From an uncultured Methylococcaceae bacterium (GTDB taxonomy: Bacteria; Pseudomonadota; Gammaproteobacteria; Methylococcales; Methylomonadaceae): a DNA stretch of 64,000 bases. A program made the position numbers and the translations under genes. Within the stretch, counting starts at the first letter, position 1. The number at the start of each line of letters is the position of its first letter. The stretch covers positions 47,093 to 111,092 of the forward strand of contig CAJAVP010000011.1 in the NCBI GenBank assembly GCA_903945375.1, in the 5' to 3' direction. Below are positions 18,296 through 28,495 of the stretch, piece by piece. A model generated the notes under the pieces. It had not been told where the DNA came from. It saw only the letters and a program-made list of their open reading frames with translations, and did not search any database.

Positions 18296-19486
18296 ATGAA
18301 TCATTATTTTCTGATTATTAACGTTGGCAGTACGTCCATTAAGTCACGGTTATTTACAGCTGATTTGCAAACCGCAGCGGCGTTAGCTGCGGATTATGGT
18401 GCAGAGGGAGGTATGAGCATTAAAGGTCTAGGCTTGCAAAACGAGTCGCTGACTAAAACCGATCCTAATTGCCATGATACCTGTTCCGCTTTAACTGCGG
18501 TGCTATCACTATGGCGGCAGCTAATCACTGAAGCGAATGTGACGCTCAGTGCAATTGGACATCGTGTCGTGCATGGTGCGAGTTGGTTTGATAAAGTTAC
18601 ACCGATAACCCCTGATGTGCTACAGAAGCTGGAGCAATTGGATGGTTACGCACCTTTACACAATCCATTCAATCGATTGGGCATTACGATGGCGGGTGAT
18701 TATTTTCCAACGAGTCGCCAATTTGCAGTTTTTGATACCGCATTCCATCGACATATTCCCGATTACGCCGGTCGCTATGCCATTCCCGAGCAGTTATCTA
18801 CCCATGTTGAGTTTTATCGTTATGGTTTTCATGGCATTTCTTGTCAGCATAGTTTATTGGCCGCAGCCAATCTGTTGGGTCAAAAGCCTGAGCAGTTAAA
18901 TTTAATTGTGTTGCATTTAGGCGGTGGTGCGAGTGCGACGGCGATTGCTAAGGGTATTAGCGTGGATACCTCAATGGGGTTTTCGCCAACAGAAGGCTTA
19001 ATGATGGCCAGTCGGTGTGGTGATGTAGATCCTATGATTACACTGACCTTACAACGGGAAGGCAAAACATCTGAGCAGCTCGATCACTTGCTTAATCACC
19101 AAAGTGGATTACGGGGTATTTGTGGTGATAGCGATATGCGTCGTGTGTTACAGCGAGCTGAACAACAGGATGACGCGGCCCAACTGGCCTTGGCGATGTT
19201 TTGTTACCGGATAAAAAAATATATCGGTGCCTATTGTGCGATACTAGGCGAAATTTCAGCATTAGTTTTTACTGGCGGGATTGGTGAGTATGCGGTTACT
19301 GTCAGAGAGACAATTTTGACGGGCTTAGAGCCGCTGGGCTTTACACTCAATCCTCAGGAAAACTTACACTGTGTCGGTCAAAATGGTATCGTCAGTGCGT
19401 CATCGAGTCGATTCCCTATATTAGTTATACAGGCTGAAGAAGAGCGTGTTTGTGCACAACAAATTTTAACCTACCTGGACGAATAG
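18296..19486 (+). CDS. ackA: Acetate kinase
   Basis: Acetate kinase, 396 aa, interconverting acetyl phosphate plus ADP and acetate plus ATP. Family motifs: the N-terminal phosphate-binding NVGSTSIKSRLF, GHRVVHG, the VFDTAFH segment (catalytic Asp), RYGFHGISCQH, LHLGGGAS and the C-terminal FTGGIGEY. The gene precedes the phosphoketolase by 26 bases, forming an operon that turns sugar phosphates into acetyl phosphate and then ATP and acetate. Such an ack-xfp pair is known from type I methanotrophs, where it branches from the RuMP cycle. Confidence 0.95.
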   Translation: MNHYFLIINVGSTSIKSRLFTADLQTAAALAADYGAEGGMSIKGLGLQNESLTKTDPNCHDTCSALTAVLSLWRQLITEANVTLSAIGHRVVHGASWFDKVTPITPDVLQKLEQLDGYAPLHNPFNRLGITMAGDYFPTSRQFAVFDTAFHRHIPDYAGRYAIPEQLSTHVEFYRYGFHGISCQHSLLAAANLLGQKPEQLNLIVLHLGGGASATAIAKGISVDTSMGFSPTEGLMMASRCGDVDPMITLTLQREGKTSEQLDHLLNHQSGLRGICGDSDMRRVLQRAEQQDDAAQLALAMFCYRIKKYIGAYCAILGEISALVFTGGIGEYAVTVRETILTGLEPLGFTLNPQENLHCVGQNGIVSASSSRFPILVIQAEEERVCAQQILTYLDE

Positions 19487-19512
19487 TCCGCCCTACCTGA
19501 AGAGGAAACAAC

Positions 19513-21930
19513 GTGGAACCAAGTAATCCTAATTATCAACTGTCTGCCGAGCTCTTAGAGCGCATGAACGCCTACTGGCGAGCTGCAAACTATCTGTCTG
19601 TCGGTCAAATTTATTTGCTAGATAATGCCCTGTTAAAAGAGCCACTGACGCTGGAACATATCAAGCCGCGTTTGTTGGGACATTGGGGAACGACACCGGG
19701 TTTAAATTTCATTAATGTGCATTTAAACCGAATTATAAAAGCCTATGATCTAAACATGATTATGTTATGCGGGCCTGGGCACGGCGGCCCTGCTATGTTG
19801 GCAAACGGCTGGCTAGAAGGGACGTATAGCGAATATTATCCCAGTATTTCGCAAGACAAAGACGGCATGAAAGCCCTGTTTAAGCAATTCTCTTTCCCAG
19901 GTGGTGTACCAAGTCATGTGGCTCCTGAAACGCCAGGGTCTATTCACGAAGGGGGAGAATTAGGTTATGCCTTATCACATGCCTTCGGTACGGTGTTTGA
20001 TAATCCTGATCTTATCACTTGCTGCGTTGTTGGTGATGGCGAGGCAGAAACGGGTCCTATGGCAGCGGCATGGCATTCTAATAAATTCCTAAATCCCGCT
20101 CGTGATGGTGCCGTATTGCCGATTTTACATTTAAACGGCTATAAAATTGCTAATCCAACCTTGTTAAGCCGGATTGATGAAGAAGAGCTATTGCAACTCT
20201 TTCAAGGTTATGGCTATCGTCCTTATTTGGTCGAAGGCAGTGATCCTGAAATCGTCCATACCCGTATGGCAAGCGTATTGGATCAATGTGTCGAAGAAAT
20301 AAAGGCGATCCAGCATGAAGCGCGTAGTGGTAATGCAGAATCGATTAAGCGTCCCTTCTGGCCATTGGTGATTATGCGTACCCCTAAAGGTTGGACTGGC
20401 CCTGCCAGCGTTGACGGTAAAAAAACAGAAGATTTCTGGCGTTCACATCAAGTGCCGTTATCTAATTTGGCAGAAAATCCCGAGCATATTGTACTTTTGG
20501 AGCGTTGGTTAAAAAGCTATCGTCCCGAAGAATTGTTTGATGAACAAGGTCGTCCATTACCCGAATTATTAGACTTAGCGCCGCTGGAACATAAGCGCAT
20601 GAGTGATAATCCTAACGCCAACGGTGGTTTGTTGTTACGTGATTTAAAATTGCCAGATTTTCGCAACTATGCCGTTGATGTGCCTTCACCGGGTTCGGTT
20701 GATGGCGAAGCAACGCGTGTCATGGGGCGTTTTTTACGTGATGTCATGAAAAACAATCATGAACAAAGCAACTTCCGCATTTTTGGTCCGGATGAAACGT
20801 CTTCAAATCGTTGGGATGATGTTTTTGATGCGACATCACGGGTATGGATGGAAAAAATCCTGCCAGAAGATACGAATCTGTCACAGGATGGTCGCGTAAT
20901 GGAAATTCTGAGTGAGCACACTTGTCAAGGTTGGTTGGAAGGTTATTTGTTGACGGGTCGACATGGCTTCTTCTCGTGCTACGAAGCGTTTATCCACATC
21001 GTTGATTCCATGTTTAACCAACATGCCAAATGGCTAAAAACATGCAACCGCATTCCTTGGCGACGTCCGATTGCGTCACTCAATTACTTGTTGACCTCGC
21101 ATGTGTGGCGTCAAGATCACAATGGTTTTTCACATCAAGACCCTGGCTTTATCGATCATGTCGTCAATAAAAAAGCCGAAGTTATTCGTGTTTATCTGCC
21201 ACCCGATGCCAACACCTTACTGTCTGTGACGGATCATGTCTTGCGTAGCCGCAATTATGTCAATGTTATCGTCGCTGGCAAACAACCTGCGCCGCAATGG
21301 TTGACAATGGATGCCGCTATGAAGCATTGCGAAGCGGGTATTGGCGTTTGGGAATGGGCAAGTAATGATTATGGCGATGAGCCAGATGTGGTTATGGCTT
21401 GTGCGGGTGATGTTCCAACTTTAGAAACGCTGGCAGCGGTTGATATTTTGCGTAGCAAAGTACCTGATTTAAAAATCCGCGTCGTCAATGTCGTCAATCT
21501 GATGCGTTTGCAACCCGCAAGCGAGCACCCTAATGGCTTGTCGGATCGTGATTTTGATGAGCTGTTTACTAAAAATAAGCCCGTCGTTTTTGCTTATCAC
21601 GGTTATCCTTGGTTAATTCATCGTCTCGCATACCGTCGCACCAACCATGCGAATCTGCATGTGCGCGGTTACAAAGAAGAAGGTACAACATCAACACCAT
21701 TTGATATGGTGGTGATGAACGATATGGATCGTTTCCATTTAGCGGCTGATGTGATTGAGCGCGTTCCCAGATTGCGTAACCAAACGGTCTATCTCAAGCA
21801 ATATATCCGTGACAAATTGATCGACCATAAGCAGTACATTTATAAATACGGCGAAGACATGCCAGAAATCCAAAACTGGCGTTGGCCGTACGGTCATCCG
21901 GTAGACGCTAGTCATAGTACAGAAGAATAA
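19513..21930 (+). CDS. xfp: Phosphoketolase (xylulose 5-phosphate/fructose 6-phosphate)
   Basis: Thiamine-diphosphate enzyme, 805 aa, that splits xylulose 5-phosphate (often also fructose 6-phosphate) with phosphate to acetyl phosphate and an aldose phosphate. Motifs: GPGHGGPAM near residue 90, [20 protein letters not shown], the ThDP/Mg-binding [17 protein letters not shown] and SHQDPGF. The length is normal for the family. The start is GTG, preceded by AGAGGAAAC. It is cotranscribed with acetate kinase. Substrate preference cannot be read from sequence by eye. Confidence 0.96.
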   Translation: MEPSNPNYQLSAELLERMNAYWRAANYLSVGQIYLLDNALLKEPLTLEHIKPRLLGHWGTTPGLNFINVHLNRIIKAYDLNMIMLCGPGHGGPAMLANGWLEGTYSEYYPSISQDKDGMKALFKQFSFPGGVPSHVAPETPGSIHEGGELGYALSHAFGTVFDNPDLITCCVVGDGEAETGPMAAAWHSNKFLNPARDGAVLPILHLNGYKIANPTLLSRIDEEELLQLFQGYGYRPYLVEGSDPEIVHTRMASVLDQCVEEIKAIQHEARSGNAESIKRPFWPLVIMRTPKGWTGPASVDGKKTEDFWRSHQVPLSNLAENPEHIVLLERWLKSYRPEELFDEQGRPLPELLDLAPLEHKRMSDNPNANGGLLLRDLKLPDFRNYAVDVPSPGSVDGEATRVMGRFLRDVMKNNHEQSNFRIFGPDETSSNRWDDVFDATSRVWMEKILPEDTNLSQDGRVMEILSEHTCQGWLEGYLLTGRHGFFSCYEAFIHIVDSMFNQHAKWLKTCNRIPWRRPIASLNYLLTSHVWRQDHNGFSHQDPGFIDHVVNKKAEVIRVYLPPDANTLLSVTDHVLRSRNYVNVIVAGKQPAPQWLTMDAAMKHCEAGIGVWEWASNDYGDEPDVVMACAGDVPTLETLAAVDILRSKVPDLKIRVVNVVNLMRLQPASEHPNGLSDRDFDELFTKNKPVVFAYHGYPWLIHRLAYRRTNHANLHVRGYKEEGTTSTPFDMVVMNDMDRFHLAADVIERVPRLRNQTVYLKQYIRDKLIDHKQYIYKYGEDMPEIQNWRWPYGHPVDASHSTEE

Positions 21931-21951
21931 TCTCCGCGATTACTCGGGCAT

Positions 21952-21991
21952 TGACACACCATTCCGATGGTCTTATCGGGGTGGTGTGTCA
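21952..21991 (+). terminator. Hairpin downstream of xfp
   Basis: TGACACACCA (21952-21961) pairs with TGGTGTGTCA (21982-21991), with CCGAT/ATCGG pairing inside. A strong stem, but the following bases lack a T run, so it may stabilise the 3' end rather than act as a classic terminator. Confidence 0.6.
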
Positions 21992-22223
21992 GGCTTTAAC
22001 AACATCTTAAATTTCTCTAAGGGCTAAAGAACCGCTCTTATCCCATTACTTTCAGGCGCTTAAAAGTCGAATTATTACCCAAACCCTCTGCCTGTAATCT
22101 CCGATTTTCCCATTACAAAATTCAGTTTAGGTTAAAAGAGTCACATCCTAATTTGTTGCTTGTTGATTAGGCTCAACACGCGGCTTTAATGCCTTAAAAG
22201 CAAAAGAAATCAAAAAAATGATA

Positions 22224-22251
22224 TTGGTAAGGGGCCGAAATGTTATAGAAT
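22224..22251 (+). promoter_or_regulatory. Possible nrdR-rib operon promoter
   Basis: TTGGTA at 22224-22229 and TAGAAT at 22246-22251 with a 16-base spacer, 60 bases before nrdR. This is a moderate match to the sigma-70 consensus. No NrdR box pair was identified. Confidence 0.35.
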
Positions 22252-22311
22252 CCGCCAATTTTGAATAACACAGCCTTTTTTCGGCTTACAAAAACAGTGG
22301 CTTAAAGTTTT

Positions 22312-22764
22312 ATGCGATGTCCGTTTTGCGCGACTCATGATACCCGAGTGCTTGATTCACGATTAGCTAATGATGGCGATCAAGTGCGCCGTCGCCGCGA
22401 ATGCGGTGTTTGTAAAGAAAGGTTTACGACATTCGAGCTGGCAGAATTATCCATGCCTCGTGTAGTAAAGCGCGATGGAGTGCGTGAACCATTCGATGAG
22501 AACAAACTGCGCTCAGGTATGCTTAAAGCATTGGAAAAGCGACCGGTGGGTAGTGATGCTATCGAAGCGGCGCTTAGCCGAATCAAAAAAGAATTACGTT
22601 CTTTGGGTGATCGGGAAATCAACGCTCAAGAACTGGGTGAAAAAGTAATGAAAGAATTAAGTGTGTTAGATCATGTGGCATTTGTGCGCTTTGCCTCGGT
22701 GTATCGTAGCTTCCAAGATGTCAGTGAATTTACTGATATGATTGCTCATCTACAAAAGCAATGA
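22312..22764 (+). CDS. nrdR: Transcriptional repressor NrdR
   Basis: Repressor of ribonucleotide reductase genes, 150 aa. The zinc ribbon has C3, C6, C31 and C34 (MRCPFC and CGVC). The ATP-cone domain follows ([20 protein letters not shown]). Length and order are standard. It overlaps ribD by 4 bases (ATGA), the classic nrdR-ribD coupling of gammaproteobacteria. Confidence 0.97.
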   Translation: MRCPFCATHDTRVLDSRLANDGDQVRRRRECGVCKERFTTFELAELSMPRVVKRDGVREPFDENKLRSGMLKALEKRPVGSDAIEAALSRIKKELRSLGDREINAQELGEKVMKELSVLDHVAFVRFASVYRSFQDVSEFTDMIAHLQKQ

Positions 22765-23843
22765 ACTCGGATACTTTTTATATGGCGCGAGCCCTTCAGC
22801 TGGCGACACGCGGACGTTATACCACTGATCCGAATCCTCGCGTTGGCTGTGTTTTGGTTAAAGAGGGGGTAATTATTGGTGAGGGTTGGCATGTTCAAGC
22901 CGGTTGCGCTCATGCTGAAGTCGTGGCACTTCAATCAGTAACAGAGGCCCAAGGCGCGACGGCTTATGTGACCCTAGAGCCATGTAGTCATCAGGGCAAA
23001 ACTCCGCCTTGTTGTGAGGCATTGATTCGGGCCGGCATTCGTCGTGTAGTTGCGGCGATGCAAGATCCTAATCCATTGGTGGCAGGTCGAGGCTTTTCAA
23101 GGCTTGAGCAAGCCGGTATTGAAGTGACCGTGGGGGTCTTGCAAGTCGAGGCTCATGCGTTAAATCGCGGATTTATAAAACGCATGACGGAACAGCGTCC
23201 GTTTGTGCGTAGTAAATTGGCGATGAGTTTAGATGGGCGTACCGCGTTGGCATCCGGAGAAAGCCAATGGATTACCTCGGCGAGTGCTAGAGCGGATGTG
23301 CATCGGTTGCGAGCAGAAAGCTCGGCGATATTAACTGGCATCCATACCGTTCTAGCGGATGATCCAGCATTGAATGCGCGTGTCGATTTTGACGTCGTGC
23401 AACCAATGCGCGTGGTTTTAGATAGTCAATTACAAATGCCATTGACGGCACAAATGGCAAGTTTGCAGGGACGCAGCTTGATTCTAACGGGCTCGGAAGA
23501 TTACCTCAAACAGGAGGCTCTAAGAGCGGTTGGATTTGAAGTTTATCTGTTGCCACTTAAAAAAGGACGGCTCGATTTACACGCGGTGATGTGTTTTTTG
23601 GCCACGCAACACGTCAATGAGGTTTGGGTTGAAGCGGGCGCGACACTCAATGGGGCATTACTTGCGGCAGGGCTGATTGATGAGTTGGTGGTGTATATGG
23701 CGGCATCGGTGTTGGGCGATCAAGGTCGCGGTTTGTTTCAGCTACCAGAGGTGCTGACGATGGCGGATAAAAAACGCTTCAAATGGCACGATGTGCGGCA
23801 GGTCGGTGAAGATTTACGTTTAACTATGACCCCGTTGATTTAA
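22761..23843 (+). CDS. ribD: Bifunctional riboflavin deaminase/reductase RibD
   Basis: Catalyses deamination and then side-chain reduction of the pyrimidine intermediate of riboflavin synthesis; 360 aa. The deaminase zinc site is HAE (H51, E53) with C75 and C84 in [12 protein letters not shown]. The reductase domain starts near residue 145 ([17 protein letters not shown]). It overlaps nrdR at its start. Next gene 36 bases downstream is riboflavin synthase. Confidence 0.97.
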   Translation: MNSDTFYMARALQLATRGRYTTDPNPRVGCVLVKEGVIIGEGWHVQAGCAHAEVVALQSVTEAQGATAYVTLEPCSHQGKTPPCCEALIRAGIRRVVAAMQDPNPLVAGRGFSRLEQAGIEVTVGVLQVEAHALNRGFIKRMTEQRPFVRSKLAMSLDGRTALASGESQWITSASARADVHRLRAESSAILTGIHTVLADDPALNARVDFDVVQPMRVVLDSQLQMPLTAQMASLQGRSLILTGSEDYLKQEALRAVGFEVYLLPLKKGRLDLHAVMCFLATQHVNEVWVEAGATLNGALLAAGLIDELVVYMAASVLGDQGRGLFQLPEVLTMADKKRFKWHDVRQVGEDLRLTMTPLI

Positions 23844-23879
23844 TAATACCTTTCTCTAACCACTAAAATCCTTAAAACT

Positions 23880-24533
23880 ATGTTCACAGGCATCATCTTA
23901 GCCGTAGGCAAAATTTCCGCCATCGAGCGTAAATCGGGCGATTTTCGTTTAAGCATTGACACCGGCAAATTGCCGCTCAACGACGTACAGTTGGGCGATA
24001 GTATTGCGGTTAATGGGGTATGTTTGACGGCTATTCGCTTAGGCAGCCAGTCTTTTTGCGCGGATGTCTCGAATGAAACTTGGTCGAGAACCACATTAAG
24101 TGAGGCGGTGCTCGGTACGCCGGTTAATTTGGAGTTGGCTTTGACGCCTGCTACACGCATGGGCGGGCATATTGTGAGCGGTCATGTGGATGGCGTTGGC
24201 AAGGTCATTGACAGGAAGCCGGATGGGCGTTCGATTCGTTTTAATATTAAAGCACCTGATGAATTGGCAAAATACATTGCCGAAAAAGGCTCAATCTGCA
24301 TTAATGGGATTAGTCTGACGGTTAATGATGTGAGCGGTGCTGTTTTTAGTGTCAATATTGTTCCTCATACCTTGAAGGAAACGACCTTAAACGATGCTGC
24401 ACTGGGTACGTTAGTCAATCTTGAAGTCGATCTTTTGGCGCGGTATATGGAGCGTTTGATGGGCGAGGCCGCTGCGAAAAGTGGCGCAGGCGTTACCGAA
24501 ATGCTATTAAAAAATAGCGGTTTTTTTGATTAA
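23880..24533 (+). CDS. ribE: Riboflavin synthase
   Basis: Converts two molecules of 6,7-dimethyl-8-ribityllumazine to riboflavin; 217 aa. Begins with MFTGII, the conserved N-terminus, and has two tandem lumazine-binding domains, seen as GDSIAVNGVCLTA near residue 38 and KGSICINGISLTVNDV near residue 136. GHIVSGHVDGVG is also conserved. It is part of the rib operon. Confidence 0.96.
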   Translation: MFTGIILAVGKISAIERKSGDFRLSIDTGKLPLNDVQLGDSIAVNGVCLTAIRLGSQSFCADVSNETWSRTTLSEAVLGTPVNLELALTPATRMGGHIVSGHVDGVGKVIDRKPDGRSIRFNIKAPDELAKYIAEKGSICINGISLTVNDVSGAVFSVNIVPHTLKETTLNDAALGTLVNLEVDLLARYMERLMGEAAAKSGAGVTEMLLKNSGFFD

Positions 24534-24547
24534 TCCAGAGAAAATCC

Positions 24548-25651
24548 TTGAATACCATAGAAGAAATTATAGACGATTTACGCCAAGGCAAAATGGTCAT
24601 TATCATGGACGATGAAGACCGTGAAAATGAAGGCGATCTCGTGATGGCGGCGGCCTATACGCGATCCGAAGATATTAATTTTATGGCGCGTTATGGGCGA
24701 GGGCTCATTTGCTTGACGCTGACCAGTGAGCGTTGCCAACAATTGCGCTTGCCTTTAATGGTGAATGAAAACAAAACGTCGCATTCAACTAATTTTACCG
24801 TATCGATTGAAGCCGCCACCGGTGTAACCACCGGTATTTCTGCAGCTGACCGAGCGCGTACGGTGCAATGTGCGGTGGCTTCTAACGCAGTCGCAGATGA
24901 TTTAGTGCAGCCGGGGCATATTTTTCCCTTAATGGCGCAAGCAGGTGGTGTGTTAAATCGTGCCGGTCATACCGAAGCGGGCTGTGATTTGGCGAGATTG
25001 GCCGGCGTGGAACCTGCGGCAGTGATTGTTGAGATACTCAATGAAGATGGCAGTATGGCGAGACGACCCGATTTGGAAGTGTTTGCCGAGCAGCATCAGC
25101 TAAAAATGGGTACTATTGCTGATTTAATTCATTACCGCATTCAAAACGAAAACACCCTAGAGCGTATTGGCGAATGTGCGTACCCCACCGAATTTGGTGA
25201 TTTTCGTTTATACACCTATCAAGATCGTAACGACAACAACTTACATCTCGCTTTGGTGATGGGGCAAGTGTCTGGAGATGAACCTATTTTGGTCAGAGTT
25301 CATGCGCGAAATTTATTAGATGATGTGCTTTCTTCTAAGCGTAGCGATTGCCATATGCCGATTCGACTAGCCATGCAGAAAATCGCCGAGGCGGGACGCG
25401 GCGTTTTGGTTGTGGTGCGTCAAAATGAGACCAATAAAATGCTGGCGGAACTGATTCATAGCTATCAATTACAGGATAACGGCATTGTGGGTTCGGTTTA
25501 TGGTCAAGACGTGGTCGATTGGCGAACGACCGGTACGGGGGCGAGAATCTTGGCAGATTTGGGGGTGCGAAAACTCAAAGTATTAGGCGCACAAAAAAAA
25601 TATGTGGCACTCTCAGGTTTTGCCTTAGAAGTCGCCGAGCATGTCGGTTGA
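24548..25651 (+). CDS. ribB: 3,4-dihydroxy-2-butanone 4-phosphate synthase with degenerate GCHII domain (RibBX type)
   Basis: 367 aa. The N-terminal half (1-200) is a full DHBP synthase with DDEDRENEGDLVMAA, HSTNFTVSIEA, GHIFPL and HTEAGCDLARLAG, and should be active. The C-terminal half has the fold length of GTP cyclohydrolase II, but its zinc site is broken: where active enzymes read VHSECLTGD...RCDCG, this reads VHARNLLDD...RSDCH, so two of the three Zn cysteines are replaced (by N and S). This pattern matches RibBX proteins, in which the second half is catalytically dead. Start is TTG after a weak AGAG site. An active GCHII (RibA) must be encoded elsewhere. Confidence 0.93.
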   Translation: MNTIEEIIDDLRQGKMVIIMDDEDRENEGDLVMAAAYTRSEDINFMARYGRGLICLTLTSERCQQLRLPLMVNENKTSHSTNFTVSIEAATGVTTGISAADRARTVQCAVASNAVADDLVQPGHIFPLMAQAGGVLNRAGHTEAGCDLARLAGVEPAAVIVEILNEDGSMARRPDLEVFAEQHQLKMGTIADLIHYRIQNENTLERIGECAYPTEFGDFRLYTYQDRNDNNLHLALVMGQVSGDEPILVRVHARNLLDDVLSSKRSDCHMPIRLAMQKIAEAGRGVLVVVRQNETNKMLAELIHSYQLQDNGIVGSVYGQDVVDWRTTGTGARILADLGVRKLKVLGAQKKYVALSGFALEVAEHVG

Positions 25652-25681
25652 TTTTTTAACTTATTGTTTTAGAGAAAATTT

Positions 25682-26158
25682 ATGTCAAAAATAAAAACCT
25701 TTGAAGGTGTTTTTTCCGCACAAGACAGCACGTTTTGTCTCGTTGCTTCGCGTTTTAACAGTTTTATTGTGGAGCAATTGGAGGCCGGCGCTATCGATGC
25801 GTTGGTGCGTCATGGTGCCAATAAAGACGCGATTCATTTAGTTAAAGCCCCCGGTGCGTTTGAATTACCTATGGTGGTGCAACGTATCGCGGCGAGTAAA
25901 AAATATGATGCGATTATTGCCTTAGGGGCGGTTATTCGCGGGGGTACACCGCATTTTGAATATGTTGCTGGAGAGTGCGTGAAGGGTTTGGCGCATGTGG
26001 CTTTGCAATACGATGTTCCCGTGAGTTTTGGCGTGTTGACAGTCGATAGTATCGAGCAAGCGATTGAGCGAGCCGGTACAAAAGCCGGTAACAAAGGCGC
26101 GGAAGCGGCGTTGTCTGCTATCGAAATGGTTAGTTTGTTTAAGAGTTTGGCCGTCTGA
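25682..26158 (+). CDS. ribH: 6,7-dimethyl-8-ribityllumazine synthase
   Basis: Penultimate enzyme of riboflavin synthesis, 158 aa. Conserved [50 protein letters not shown] (catalytic His in this region) and [20 protein letters not shown]. The stop codon overlaps the nusB start by one base (TGATG). Confidence 0.97.
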   Translation: MSKIKTFEGVFSAQDSTFCLVASRFNSFIVEQLEAGAIDALVRHGANKDAIHLVKAPGAFELPMVVQRIAASKKYDAIIALGAVIRGGTPHFEYVAGECVKGLAHVALQYDVPVSFGVLTVDSIEQAIERAGTKAGNKGAEAALSAIEMVSLFKSLAV

Positions 26159-26595
26159 TGAGTATGGCACGGAGTAATGCTCGTAAAGCGGCGGTACAAG
26201 CCCTGTATCAGTGGCAAATGACGGGGCAGAATATCAATTTGATCGAGCAGCAATTTGCCGAAGAAGATCGTCTTAAGGATGCCCAAAAAAGTTATTTTAA
26301 AGAATTATTACACGGTGTTCCCGAGCATTTAGGGGTGATTGATCAAGCCTTAAGTCAATTTGTTGATCGTCCCGTTGATGCGGTTGATCCGGTAGAGCGT
26401 GCGGTGTTGCGGTTAGGGGTTTATGAGTTACTGTTTCGGCTGAATATGCCGTATCGAGTGGTCATAAATGAATCGATAAACCTCGCTAAATGCTTTGGTG
26501 CCGATGGTAGCCATAAATATGTTAATGGCATTCTCGATAAAATTGCCCAGATTCAGCGAGCTGTGGAAATTAAGGCTAAAGCAGAAGCTAAATAA
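26158..26595 (+). CDS. nusB: Transcription antitermination factor NusB
   Basis: All-helical RNA-binding factor, 145 aa, that acts with S10 in rRNA antitermination. Begins SNARKAAVQALYQWQMTG; conserved AVLRLGVYELLFR, VVINESINLAKCFG and KYVNGILDKIA. Coupled to ribH by a TGATG junction, the usual order in gammaproteobacteria. Confidence 0.96.
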   Translation: MSMARSNARKAAVQALYQWQMTGQNINLIEQQFAEEDRLKDAQKSYFKELLHGVPEHLGVIDQALSQFVDRPVDAVDPVERAVLRLGVYELLFRLNMPYRVVINESINLAKCFGADGSHKYVNGILDKIAQIQRAVEIKAKAEAK

Positions 26596-26642
26596 GGTGT
26601 TGATGAACTCAATCATGTCATTGTGTGCTATTGGAATGTGTC

Positions 26643-27578
26643 ATGGCACTCGGTGAATTTGCGCTTATTCAGCACTATTTTTCCCAGCAAGCGGTTAAGC
26701 ATCCTGCTACACGCTTGGGTATTGGTGATGATTGTGCGTTATTAGCAATTCCTGAGGGTTATGAATTAGCTCTTACCACCGATACGATGGTTGAGCAGGT
26801 TCATTTTTTTAGAGAGGCTGATCCCGAGTTGCTAGGTCATAAGCTATTAGCCGTTAATTTAAGTGATCTGGCTGCAATGGGGGCCAAGCCTTTAGCGGCG
26901 ACTTTAGCTATGACGCTGCCTAAAGTGGATGAGAGCTGGCTTGCTGCGTTTACCAAAGGTTTTATGGCATTGGCAGAGCGTTATCAGCTGGAATTGATCG
27001 GTGGGGATACGACGGCAGGTTCTTTGACCTTAACCGTGCAAGCACTAGGCTTAGTCCCTAATGGTCAGGCATTATTGCGCTCTTGTGCAAAAATAGGTGA
27101 TGCTATTTTTTTGAGTGGCAATCTTGGCGATGCCGGTTTAGGGCTAAAAATTACCCAAGGTTATCATGCACTGGAATCTGAATATGCTTTAGCGCGATTT
27201 AATACCCCGATGCCCCGTGTCGAAACAGGTTTAGCATTGCGGGGTATTGCCAATGCGTGTATTGATGTGTCCGATGGTTTGGCGGGTGATCTGGGACATA
27301 TTCTTGAGCAAAGCAAAGTGGGTGCTTGTTTGGATTGGGAGGCCTTGCCGTTATCTGCCGCCGTGTTGGCTTATGTAGCAAGTACCGGCGATTGGACTAT
27401 GCCCTTGTTTGCGGGTGATGATTACGAACTTTGTTTTACCGTCAGTCAGGAAAATCTAGGTAACGTCCCTGCTTCGTGTCGAAAAATAGGTCAAATTGAT
27501 GCGGAGCAAGGCTTGCGTTTGAAAAAATCGGGTGTTATTCATTCTTTGCAAGGTAGGGCTTATGAGCATTTTTCTTAA
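26643..27578 (+). CDS. thiL: Thiamine-monophosphate kinase
   Basis: ATP-dependent kinase making thiamine pyrophosphate, 311 aa from ATG 26643, chosen because the protein then begins MALGEFALIQHYF as in the family; the frame is open a further 18 bases upstream. Mg/ATP-binding motifs GIGDDCALL, TTDTMVEQVHF, LSDLAAMGA and GGDTTAG are present. Its 3' end overlaps pgpA by 17 bases. Confidence 0.95.
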   Translation: MALGEFALIQHYFSQQAVKHPATRLGIGDDCALLAIPEGYELALTTDTMVEQVHFFREADPELLGHKLLAVNLSDLAAMGAKPLAATLAMTLPKVDESWLAAFTKGFMALAERYQLELIGGDTTAGSLTLTVQALGLVPNGQALLRSCAKIGDAIFLSGNLGDAGLGLKITQGYHALESEYALARFNTPMPRVETGLALRGIANACIDVSDGLAGDLGHILEQSKVGACLDWEALPLSAAVLAYVASTGDWTMPLFAGDDYELCFTVSQENLGNVPASCRKIGQIDAEQGLRLKKSGVIHSLQGRAYEHFS

Positions 27579-28074
27579 CACGGTTGGTAAAAATCAGCTG
27601 ACGCCTAAAGAAATTTTACACGACCCTGTGTTATTTTTAGCCTTCGGTTTTGGCTCGGGGCTTGCCAAAAAAGCCCCTGGGACGTTTGGTACTTTAGCCG
27701 CTATGCCCGTGTATGGTTTGTTACTGCAAACCAATGATTGGCTGTACAGTGTTCTTACTGTGTTGGCTACGCTAATAGGCATCTGGATATGTGGTGTGGC
27801 GGCAAAAAAGCTTGAAGAGCATGATTTTGGTGGAATTGTTTGGGATGAGATTGCAGGTTTTTTGATTACAATGTGGCTAATTCCGTTTACTTGGTCGACA
27901 TTAATCGGTGGATTTATTTTGTTCAGATTTTTTGATATTCTCAAGCCTTGGCCTATTAAAGTCGTCGATAAGCGCGTTGCAGGCGGCTTGGGAATTATGC
28001 TGGATGATGTTTTAGCGGGTATTTTTGCCGCCGTCGTTCTGCGTTTTGTACTCCATTTGGGTTGGCTTGGCTAA
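27562..28074 (+). CDS. pgpA: Phosphatidylglycerophosphatase A
   Basis: Inner-membrane phosphatase in phosphatidylglycerol synthesis, 170 aa from ATG 27562, which has AAGG upstream; the longer frame from 27532 lies wholly in thiL. Conserved GSGLAKKAPGTFGTLAA near the N-terminus and IVWDEIAGFLIT, with several transmembrane helices. Follows thiL as in E. coli. Confidence 0.94.
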   Translation: MSIFLNTVGKNQLTPKEILHDPVLFLAFGFGSGLAKKAPGTFGTLAAMPVYGLLLQTNDWLYSVLTVLATLIGIWICGVAAKKLEEHDFGGIVWDEIAGFLITMWLIPFTWSTLIGGFILFRFFDILKPWPIKVVDKRVAGGLGIMLDDVLAGIFAAVVLRFVLHLGWLG

Positions 28075-28165
28075 GGATACTTGCTCCGTGTAGCGAGCAT
28101 CTTTCTTAAATTCAATAATTTAGGTTGCTAAACTTAAAAATATCTTTATAATGCTGTAAATCAAT

Positions 28166-28242
<77 letters not shown>

Positions 28243-28245
28243 GAC

Positions 28246-28272
28246 AAAAAAGCCCCTTTATGGGGTTTTTTA
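28246..28272 (+). terminator. Terminator after tRNA-fMet
   Basis: AAAAAGCCCC, loop TTTA, GGGGTTTTTT: a short GC stem followed by T residues, directly behind the tRNA. Confidence 0.75.
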
Positions 28273-28318
28273 TTTTGCGGCCTTCAGTCATTGGACGCTG
28301 ACAACTGAATGTTAAAGT

Positions 28319-28342
28319 AAGAGCCTATGGCTCTTTTTTTTT
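28319..28342 (+). terminator. Second terminator between tRNA-fMet and rimP
   Basis: AAGAGCC, loop TAT, GGCTCTT, followed by a T run. With the preceding hairpin it would limit read-through from the tRNA promoter into rimP. Confidence 0.7.
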
Positions 28343-28495
28343 GTGTAGTTGTTAGGATTTCAGCTAATTATTGATAATAATTAGGTTTGCAGACTAAATA
28401 ATGCACATCACGTTGTATCAGGTGCTAAAAAATTGACTGAAGTTATTTACAGCCTAGGCTGATTGCAAGCGAACACGTTTTAAAGTGAGGAAAAA

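Larger units (their letters stand above)
21931..22311. other. Intergenic region between xfp and nrdR
   Basis: Contains the xfp terminator (21952-21991) and a possible nrdR promoter (22224-22251). Nothing else is recognised. Confidence 0.55.
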
